From Pedosphaera sp. (GTDB lineage Bacteria; Verrucomicrobiota; Verrucomicrobiia; Limisphaerales; SXTU01): 12,080 nucleotides of DNA. Shown piece after piece: positions 6,524 through 12,080 of this stretch. The notes below the pieces were generated by a model. It did no database searches and was not told the origin of the DNA. It saw only the letters and a list, made by a program, of their open reading frames with translations. The stretch is taken from assembly GCA_009695395.1 (NCBI GenBank), contig SIBB01000059.1, positions 1-12,080 on the forward strand, given 5' to 3'. The translations under genes were made by a program, and so were the position numbers. The number at the start of each line of letters is the position of its first letter. The stretch's first letter is position 1.

Positions 6524-7036
6524 ATGGCATTACCCGACATTCTTTTTTACCTCTTCGCCTTCCTCACGCTCCTCTTCGGCGTGCTGGTGGTGGCCAATCC
6601 GTTCAGCCGCAACCCCGTCACGAGCGCGATGTTCCTCGTGCTGACCATCTGCGCGATGGCCGGCCTCTTCGTGCTGCTCAACGCCTTCTTCCTCGCGGCG
6701 GTGCAAATCCTCGTCTATGCGGGCGCGGTGATGGTGCTCTTCCTCTTCGTCATCATGCTCCTCGACCTCAAGGAGGAGCAGCGCCGGAAGATCAACCTCT
6801 TCGGCATCGTGACCGGCACGGGCGCGGTGCTGGGCCTGGGCTTCCTGCTCACCCGCACCATCTGGGGCGGCGACCTCGAACAAGCCGCCAACCCGCGCGT
6901 CATCGGCGACACCAAGGCACTCGGCCTCGAACTGTTCACCAAGGGCCAGTTCCTCCTCCCCTTTGAAATCGTCTCCGTCCTCCTGCTCGTCGCGATGGTG
7001 GGCGTGATTCTCCTGAGCAAGAAGGAGCTGAAATGA
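6524..7036 (+). CDS. nuoJ: NADH-quinone oxidoreductase subunit J (NuoJ, ND6-type membrane subunit)
   Basis: NuoJ is a small membrane subunit next to NuoH and NuoK; its third helix changes shape during the proton-pumping cycle in structurally studied complexes. The 170-residue protein has about five hydrophobic helices. The signature third helix is VQILVYAGAVMVLFLFVIML (60-79), with Tyr65 and the Ala-Gly-Ala kink. A short charged loop follows (DLKEEQRRK, 81-89). The last helix begins at about residue 145 and contains Glu148. The C-terminus ends in a charged SKKELK, as is common in the family. The start is nine bases after nuoI. The stop overlaps the nuoK start (ATGA, 7033-7036). Confidence 0.96.
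   Translation: MALPDILFYLFAFLTLLFGVLVVANPFSRNPVTSAMFLVLTICAMAGLFVLLNAFFLAAVQILVYAGAVMVLFLFVIMLLDLKEEQRRKINLFGIVTGTGAVLGLGFLLTRTIWGGDLEQAANPRVIGDTKALGLELFTKGQFLLPFEIVSVLLLVAMVGVILLSKKELK
7022..7027 (+). promoter_or_regulatory. Shine-Dalgarno sequence of nuoK
   Basis: AAGGAG, the best match to the anti-SD sequence in the window, lies five bases before the nuoK ATG at 7033. It sits inside the final codons of nuoJ, whose Lys-Lys-Glu-Leu-Lys ending partly reflects this site. Confidence 0.75.
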
Positions 7037-7338
7037 ACGTCGGCCTCGAACACTACCTCACCGTCAGCGCGATGCTCTTCTGCCTCGGGCTGCTGGGCGT
7101 CATCCTGCGGCGCAACGTCCTCGTCATCTACATGTCGCTGGAATTGATGCTCAACGCCGCGAACCTCGCGCTCGTCGCCTTCTCGCGGTTCAACGAAAAC
7201 CTCACCGGCCAGATGATGGTCTTCTTCATCATCACCGTCGCGGCGGCGGAAGTCGCCGTCGGCCTCGCGCTCATCGTCGCGCTCTACCGCAAGCGCCAGT
7301 CCGCGCACGTGGAAGACCTGACCTCGCTGAAACTCTGA
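7033..7338 (+). CDS. nuoK: NADH-quinone oxidoreductase subunit K (NuoK, ND4L-type membrane subunit)
   Basis: NuoK is a three-helix membrane subunit that forms, with NuoJ and NuoH, the fourth proton path. Length is 101 residues, standard for the family. The two membrane glutamates needed for coupling are present: Glu37 in YMSLELMLNAANL and Glu73 in ITVAAAEVAVGLAL (E. coli Glu36 and Glu72). The start is fixed by an AAGGAG ribosome binding site and an ATGA overlap with nuoJ. The stop is one base before the nuoL ATG. Confidence 0.98.
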   Translation: MNVGLEHYLTVSAMLFCLGLLGVILRRNVLVIYMSLELMLNAANLALVAFSRFNENLTGQMMVFFIITVAAAEVAVGLALIVALYRKRQSAHVEDLTSLKL

Positions 7339-7339
7339 C

Positions 7340-9307
7340 ATGGACCCCACTCTCAGCCTCGCCGGCTACGCCGCGCTGACGATTCTGCTCCTGCCGCTCG
7401 CAGCGGCGGCGGTCATCGCGTTCTGCACGCAACGCGACGGCGAGCGCAGCGCGAACCTGTCCATCGGCGCGATTGCCCTCAGCTTCATCCTGAGCCTCGG
7501 CCTCTTCTTCTTCGCCGGCGACAAGGCGGTGGAGACAAACTTCAACTGGCTCTCCGTCGGCGACCTGAAAGTCTCCTTCGGCCTCCTGCTCGACCCGCTC
7601 TCCAAGCTCATGCTCCTCGTCGTCACCGGCGTCGGGCTGATGATTCACATCTACTCGCGCGGCTACCTGCATGGCGACCGCAGCTACAGCCGCTACTTCG
7701 CCAGCCTGAGCCTCTTCACCTTCTCGATGCTCGGCATCGTGCTCGCGAACAACCTCTTCATGATGTTCGTGTTTTGGGAACTGGTCGGCGTGAGCAGCTA
7801 CCTGCTCATCGGCTTCTGGTTCGAGAAGAACTCCGCTGCCGACGCCGCGAAGAAAGCCTTCCTCACCAACCGCGTCGGCGACTTCGGGTTCATCCTCGGC
7901 ATCATCCTGACGTGGGTCGCGCTCGGCTCGGTGAACTTCGCTGAGCTCGCCAGTGCGCTCGACGGCAAAGCGTTTCCCTTCGCCAGCCTAACCGAACCGC
8001 TCGGCAAAATCGCCGGGGGCACGCACTGGTGGGTCGTTCACCCGAACGTCCTCGCCACGCTCGTCGGACTGCTGCTCTTCATGGGCGCGATGGGCAAGTC
8101 CGCCCAGTTCCCGCTGCACGTCTGGCTGCCGGACGCGATGGAAGGCCCCACGCCGGTCAGCGCGCTGATTCACGCCGCCACGATGGTCGCCGCCGGCGTC
8201 TTCATGCTCTGCCGCATCTTTTTCATCCTGGATATTCCAGGCTCCCACGCGCTGGAAATCATCGCGTGGATTGGCGGCTTCACCGCGCTGCTCGCCGCGC
8301 TCATGGCGCTCCAGCAAAACGACATCAAGCGCATCCTCGCCTACTCCACGCTTTCGCAGCTCGGCTACATGGTGATGGCCGTCGGCCTGCACGCGCCCGG
8401 CCCGGCGATGTTCCACCTCACCACGCACGCGGCCTTCAAGGCGCTGCTGTTTCTCGGGGCTGGCTCCGTGATTTACGCCTGCCACCACGAGCAAAACATT
8501 TGGAAGATGGGCGGCCTGCGGGAAGCCATGCCGACGACCTGGCGCACCTTCCAATGGGGCACGCTCGCGCTCTGCGGCGTGTGGCCGTTCGCCGGCTTCT
8601 TCAGCAAGGACGCCATCCTCGCCAGCGCGCTGGAGCGCAATAACATTCCCCTCTTCGTCCTCGGCGTTTTCGTCGCGGGTCTGACGACCTTCTACATGAG
8701 CCGCCTCGTGCTGGTCGCCTTCTGCGGCAACGCCCGCAGCGAGGAAGCCAGCCACGCGCACGAATCGCCGAGCGTGATGATTTGGCCACTGAAAATCCTC
8801 GCCGTGCCGACGCTGCTCGCGGGCGCGTGGGGCATTGACGCCTACATCGGCAAGGCCTTCCCAGCCGGGCACCAACCGCACAACGAAGGCTTCTGGCAAA
8901 ACCTCTTCTCGCCGTTCAACCACAACATCCTCGCCGCCGGTTTCGGTCTGTTGGCCGTCGTGGCCGGCTGGCAGCTCGCACGCGCCCTCTACACCAACGC
9001 CGCCAGCGACCCACTGCCCGACAAAATTGGCGTGATGGCGAAGCTCGCCCGCGACCGCTTCTACTTCGACGAGCTTTACGAGTGGTTCATCTCCGTGACG
9101 CAGGAGACTCTCGCGAAGGTCGCCGACTGGTTCGACCGCTGGCTCATCGCTGGCCTGCTCGTGCGCGGCACGCACGGCACCACCGAGTTGGTCGGCCGCG
9201 CCCTGCGGCTCGTGCAGACCGGCAGCCTGCAAACCTACGCCTTCCTCTTCGCCGCCGGCGTCGTGCTGGTGCTGGCGTGGCAGCTCCTCCAAACGCACGC
9301 CCACTAA
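7340..9307 (+). CDS. nuoL: NADH-quinone oxidoreductase subunit L (NuoL, ND5-type antiporter-like subunit)
   Basis: NuoL is the distal antiporter-like proton pump of the membrane arm, with a long lateral helix at its C-terminus. Its 655 residues are slightly more than the E. coli protein (613). The pump residues are all present: Glu147 (VFWELVGVSSYLLIGFW), Asp181 (NRVGDFGF), Lys253 in helix 7 (GAMGKSAQFPLHVWLPDAME), His278 (ALIHAATM), Lys367 (THAAFKALLFLGAG), and Lys423-Asp424 (GFFSKDAIL). The soluble loop around 205-235 carries part of the length difference. The C-terminal section (about 560-655) contains RFYFDELYEWF and a final hydrophobic anchor. The start lies one base after the nuoK stop without a Shine-Dalgarno sequence, so expression probably depends on termination-reinitiation. 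Confidence 0.98.
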   Translation: MDPTLSLAGYAALTILLLPLAAAAVIAFCTQRDGERSANLSIGAIALSFILSLGLFFFAGDKAVETNFNWLSVGDLKVSFGLLLDPLSKLMLLVVTGVGLMIHIYSRGYLHGDRSYSRYFASLSLFTFSMLGIVLANNLFMMFVFWELVGVSSYLLIGFWFEKNSAADAAKKAFLTNRVGDFGFILGIILTWVALGSVNFAELASALDGKAFPFASLTEPLGKIAGGTHWWVVHPNVLATLVGLLLFMGAMGKSAQFPLHVWLPDAMEGPTPVSALIHAATMVAAGVFMLCRIFFILDIPGSHALEIIAWIGGFTALLAALMALQQNDIKRILAYSTLSQLGYMVMAVGLHAPGPAMFHLTTHAAFKALLFLGAGSVIYACHHEQNIWKMGGLREAMPTTWRTFQWGTLALCGVWPFAGFFSKDAILASALERNNIPLFVLGVFVAGLTTFYMSRLVLVAFCGNARSEEASHAHESPSVMIWPLKILAVPTLLAGAWGIDAYIGKAFPAGHQPHNEGFWQNLFSPFNHNILAAGFGLLAVVAGWQLARALYTNAASDPLPDKIGVMAKLARDRFYFDELYEWFISVTQETLAKVADWFDRWLIAGLLVRGTHGTTELVGRALRLVQTGSLQTYAFLFAAGVVLVLAWQLLQTHAH

Positions 9308-9310
9308 GCC

Positions 9311-10885
9311 ATGTCGCTGCTTTCCTCCATCTTCCTCCTCCCGCTGCTAGCCGCGCTCGTGGTGCTGTGCATCCCGCGCAACTACAAGTTCGTCATCCGG
9401 CTCGTCGCCCTCGGCGCGACCTTTGCCTCGATGCTTCTCGCGCTCGCGCTGTTCGCTAAATACAACGCCGCCCCGGTCGAGAACGGCTTCAAATTCGTCG
9501 AGAAGCACGCGTGGGTGAGCATCTCCGCTCTCAAGCTCGACATCGGCTGGCACCTCGGCGTGGACGGCATCAACCTCGGGCTCATCGTGATGGGAGCCAT
9601 CGTCGCGTTCGCCGCCGCCTGCGTGTCGCGCGAAATCACGCGGCTGGAGAAGGAGTATTACATCCTGCTGCTCGTGATGGCCGGCGGCATCCTCGGCGCG
9701 TTCGCGTCGCTGAACCTCTTCTTCTTCTACTTCTTCCACGAGCTCGCGCTGGTGCCGACCTTCATCATGATTGGCGTCTGGGGCCACGGCGAAAATCGCA
9801 ATTACGCCACGTTCAAAATCACCATCTATCTCAGCCTCGGTGCGCTCATCGCGCTGGCTGGCCTCATCGCGCTCTACATCCAGTCGGGCGCGAACACCTT
9901 CGACATCGTCGAGCTGACCCAGGCCGTGAAGGCCCGGCCGCTCCCGCTCGCGGCGCAGTCGCTCATCTTCCCGCTGCTGCTTTTCGGCTTCGGCATCCTC
10001 GTCTCGCTCTGGCCGTTCCACACGTGGGCGCCGCTCGGCTACGCCGCCGCGCCGACCGCCACCGCGATGCTCCACGCCGGTGTGCTGAAGAAGTTCGGCC
10101 TTTACGGCCTACTGCGCGTTGGCATCCCGCTCATGCCCGACGGTGCGTCGGCGTGGCTCGAAATCCTCGCCTTCCTCTGCCTCGGCAACATCGTTTACTG
10201 CGGCCTCGTCGCGATGCGGCAGAAGGATTTGAACCTGCTCATCGGCAACTCCAGCGTCGCGCACATGGGCTTCATCTTCCTCGGCATCGCCAGCTTGAGC
10301 CTTGTCGGCGTGACGGGCGCGGTAGTCGTGATGGTCGCGCACGGCTTCCTCGCGGCGCTGACCTTTGGCCTGAGCGGCGCGCTCCGGGCGCAGACCGGCA
10401 CGCTCGAGATGGAAAAGCTCGGCGGCCTTCTGCGGCAAATCCCCTTTCTCGGCGCGGCGCTCGTGATGGCGATGCTTGCGGGTTGCGGCCTGCCGGGCTT
10501 CGCGAACTTCGTCGGCGAGGCGATGGTCCTCTTCGGCGCCTGGCGCGCCTTCCCACTCGTCACCATGCTGGCCACCTGGGGCGCGCTCATCATCGGCGCG
10601 GTCTACATGCTACGCGCCGTTCGCAACATCCTGCACGGCCCCGCGAAGCCCGAGTGGGCCGCGCTCAAGGACGCGAGTGCTTGGGCGAAAGTGCCGTTCG
10701 TCCTCCTCCTGGCCGCGCTGCTCCTGCTCGGCTGCTACCCGCGCCTGCTGACCGACAAGATTCAACCCAGCGTCGCCGCCATCCTCGCGATGTCCGAGGC
10801 CCGCACCGCCGACAAGGCCGTGCGCCCCGGTGAGTTGAAGAAAGCCGCCGGCGAGGCCAAGCAACGCGCCGTGCAGCCGCGATAA
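9311..10885 (+). CDS. nuoM: NADH-quinone oxidoreductase subunit M (NuoM, ND4-type antiporter-like subunit), divergent helix 7
   Basis: NuoM is the central antiporter-like pump subunit, between NuoL and NuoN. The length of 524 residues fits the family. Glu144 of helix 5 is conserved (FFHELALVPTFIMIGVWG), as are the helix 8 lysine (Lys261 in AGVLKKFGLYG), His318 (VAHMGFI), His344 (VAHGFLAAL) and the helix 12 glutamate (Glu403 in NFVGEAMVLFG). The helix 7 lysine of the family, five residues before PFHTW in the usual FAVKxPxxPFHTWLPDAH pattern, is absent: the local sequence is FGILVSLWPFHTWAPLGY (228-244 region), with Leu230 at that place. Helix 8 has gained His255 and a second lysine, Lys260. 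A hydrophilic Lys/Arg-rich tail of about 30 residues follows the last helix. The start is three bases after the nuoL stop. Identity as NuoM instead of NuoL or NuoN rests on the HELALVPTFIMIG motif and the gene order. Confidence 0.96.
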   Translation: MSLLSSIFLLPLLAALVVLCIPRNYKFVIRLVALGATFASMLLALALFAKYNAAPVENGFKFVEKHAWVSISALKLDIGWHLGVDGINLGLIVMGAIVAFAAACVSREITRLEKEYYILLLVMAGGILGAFASLNLFFFYFFHELALVPTFIMIGVWGHGENRNYATFKITIYLSLGALIALAGLIALYIQSGANTFDIVELTQAVKARPLPLAAQSLIFPLLLFGFGILVSLWPFHTWAPLGYAAAPTATAMLHAGVLKKFGLYGLLRVGIPLMPDGASAWLEILAFLCLGNIVYCGLVAMRQKDLNLLIGNSSVAHMGFIFLGIASLSLVGVTGAVVVMVAHGFLAALTFGLSGALRAQTGTLEMEKLGGLLRQIPFLGAALVMAMLAGCGLPGFANFVGEAMVLFGAWRAFPLVTMLATWGALIIGAVYMLRAVRNILHGPAKPEWAALKDASAWAKVPFVLLLAALLLLGCYPRLLTDKIQPSVAAILAMSEARTADKAVRPGELKKAAGEAKQRAVQPR

Positions 10886-10898
10886 CTTTGACCGCTGA

Positions 10899-12080
10899 AT
10901 GAACGCCTCTCTCATTGTCCTCGAACTCGCCGTGGGGGTGCTCGGCCTGCTCGTGCTCGTGCAGGACTGGTTCACGCCCGCCAAGGACCGCCGGACGCTC
11001 GGCTACGGAGCGGTGCTCGGCGTCGCAGTCGTCCTCCTCTACAGCTTCTTCGCGTTCGATGGCACCGAGACGCAATACGCCTTCGGCAACGCCTACGTCA
11101 TGGACGGCCTCGCGCTGTGGTTCAAGCGCTTCTTCCTCCTCGCCGCGCTGCTGGTGCTCATCATGGCCACCGAGTTCAGCGACCGCTTCGAGGCCGGGCA
11201 GTCCGAGTTCTTCGCGCTCATCCTGTTTGCGCTGGCCGGCATGATGTTCGCCGCGTCGGCCAACGACTTCATCCTCCTCTTCGTCTCGCTGGAGCTAATC
11301 ACCGTCACCTTCTACGTGCTCGTCAGCTTCCTCCGGCGGCGTGTCGAATCGCTCGAAGCCGGCGTGAAGTATCTCATCCTCGGCGCGCTGTCGTCCGGCT
11401 TCCTCGTCTATGGCATCGCGCTCGTCTTCGGCGCGAGCGGCACGATGAACTTCAACGAGCTGGCCGAAAAACTCGCGAACAACGCCGCGCTCGGCCACAA
11501 GCAGTTGCTCATGGCCGGGGTGCTGCTCGTGCTCGTGGGCCTCGGCTTCAAGATGGCTGCCGTGCCATTCCAAATCTGGGCCCCCGACGTGTATCAAGGC
11601 TCGCCCACGCCCACCACCGCGTTCCTCTCCGTCGGCTCGAAGGCCGCCGGCGTTGTGTTGCTCATGCGCCTGCTCGGCACCGCCATTCCCGACCTCGCCT
11701 TCAATCTGGAGAAGCTCTTCATGGCGATGGCCGCCGGAACGATTCTCTACGGCAGCCTCTGCGCCATCCCGCAGCGCAACCTCAAGCGCCTGCTGGGCTA
11801 CAGCAGCATCGCCAGCGCGGGCTACCTCCTGCTCGGCTTCGCGGTGATGAACCGTGCCGGCTCGTCGGCGATTCTCTACTACCTCGCCGGCTACCTCTTC
11901 ACCGTCCTCGCCGCGTTCATGGTCATCGCCGTGGTCGTGCAAGAAGCCGGGGCCGAAGACATCTCCTCGCTCGCCGGCCTTGCGCAGCGCTCGCCGATCC
12001 TCGCCACCTCGTTGACCCTCGCGATGGTCTCGCTCGCTGGCATCCCGCCGCTCGCGGGCTTCTTCGGGAAATTTCTCCTG
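10899..12080 (+). CDS. nuoN: NADH-quinone oxidoreductase subunit N (NuoN, ND2-type antiporter-like subunit), 3' partial
   Basis: NuoN is the third antiporter-like pump subunit, contacting NuoJ/NuoK. The frame opened by the ATG at 10899 runs uninterrupted to the window end, giving 394 residues; relatives are about 480 long, so roughly the last fifth is missing. Pump residues are present: Glu132 in helix 5 (FVSLELITVTFYVLVS), Lys218 in helix 7 (GLGFKMAAVPFQIWAPDVYQ), Lys248 in helix 8 (SVGSKAAGVVLL) and Lys391 in helix 12 (GIPPLAGFFGKFLL). YQGSPTPTTAFLSVGSKAAG (232-251) is a hallmark of bacterial NuoN. Thirteen bases separate the start from the nuoM stop. No Shine-Dalgarno sequence is seen, and the start was chosen because it gives the standard N-terminus with a hydrophobic first helix. 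Confidence 0.96.
   Translation, partial: MNASLIVLELAVGVLGLLVLVQDWFTPAKDRRTLGYGAVLGVAVVLLYSFFAFDGTETQYAFGNAYVMDGLALWFKRFFLLAALLVLIMATEFSDRFEAGQSEFFALILFALAGMMFAASANDFILLFVSLELITVTFYVLVSFLRRRVESLEAGVKYLILGALSSGFLVYGIALVFGASGTMNFNELAEKLANNAALGHKQLLMAGVLLVLVGLGFKMAAVPFQIWAPDVYQGSPTPTTAFLSVGSKAAGVVLLMRLLGTAIPDLAFNLEKLFMAMAAGTILYGSLCAIPQRNLKRLLGYSSIASAGYLLLGFAVMNRAGSSAILYYLAGYLFTVLAAFMVIAVVVQEAGAEDISSLAGLAQRSPILATSLTLAMVSLAGIPPLAGFFGKFLL

Noticed and set aside
7988..9304. Long minus-strand open frame (438 codons) opposite nuoL
   Set aside because: Low-complexity Glu/Arg/His/Gly composition with no domain; it mirrors the GC-biased codons of nuoL. Long antisense frames of the same kind occur opposite nuoF, nuoM and nuoN.
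9511..10833. 440-codon plus-strand open frame inside nuoM in another frame
   Set aside because: It is Arg/His/Pro-rich shadow coding produced by high third-position GC; the nuoM frame contains all family motifs.
9311..10885. nuoM as an Mrp-type antiporter or hydrogenase membrane subunit instead of complex I NuoM
   Set aside because: Its place between nuoL and nuoN, its length and the HELALVPTFIMIG and NFVGE motifs all fit NuoM; only the helix 7 region is atypical.

Overview
The window is a GC-rich bacterial stretch holding most of a nuo operon, which encodes the proton-pumping NADH:quinone oxidoreductase (respiratory complex I). All protein genes lie on the plus strand in the order nuoD (5' end cut off by the window), nuoE, nuoF, nuoG, nuoH, nuoI, nuoJ, nuoK, nuoL, nuoM, nuoN (3' end cut off). 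nuoA, nuoB and nuoC presumably lie just upstream. NuoD is separate from NuoC, at least over the part visible. The organism is a bacterium with a complete 14-subunit-type complex I. The GC bias, compact NuoG and unusual NuoM would fit a Verrucomicrobia/PVC-type lineage, but this is an impression from protein style, not a demonstrated assignment.

Layout: positions 1-3040 carry the peripheral-arm genes nuoD, nuoE and nuoF, and 3046-4794 carries nuoG. Together they provide the NADH/FMN site, the iron-sulfur chain and part of the quinone chamber. Positions 4801-6514 hold nuoH (quinone-channel membrane subunit) and nuoI (2x[4Fe-4S] ferredoxin). Positions 6524-12080 hold the membrane pump subunits nuoJ, nuoK, nuoL, nuoM and nuoN. 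Junctions are very tight: ATGA overlaps at D/E and J/K, and gaps of 1 to 13 bases elsewhere. This indicates one polycistronic unit with translational coupling. Few starts have a clear Shine-Dalgarno sequence.

The one break in this pattern is the 129-base nuoE-nuoF gap. It holds a complete tRNA-Gln(CUG) gene on the opposite strand (1528-1601, minus), with an encoded CCA end and a good sigma70-like promoter (1618-1645, minus) that overlaps the nuoF translation start region. The nuo transcript must therefore carry the exact antisense of a tRNA, and the tRNA is transcribed head-on against the operon. This is the most unusual structure in the window. It was found by folding, and is supported by conserved tRNA positions and by a U1:A72 pair typical of tRNA-Gln.

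Two protein-level oddities also stand out. NuoM lacks the membrane-embedded lysine of transmembrane helix 7 that NuoL and NuoN retain here, and has gained polar residues in the next helix. NuoG has a much shortened molybdopterin-like C-terminal region while keeping the ligands for four Fe-S clusters, including the N7-type one. I saw no mobile element, CRISPR array, phage gene or other accessory system. Apart from the tRNA, this is a core housekeeping locus.
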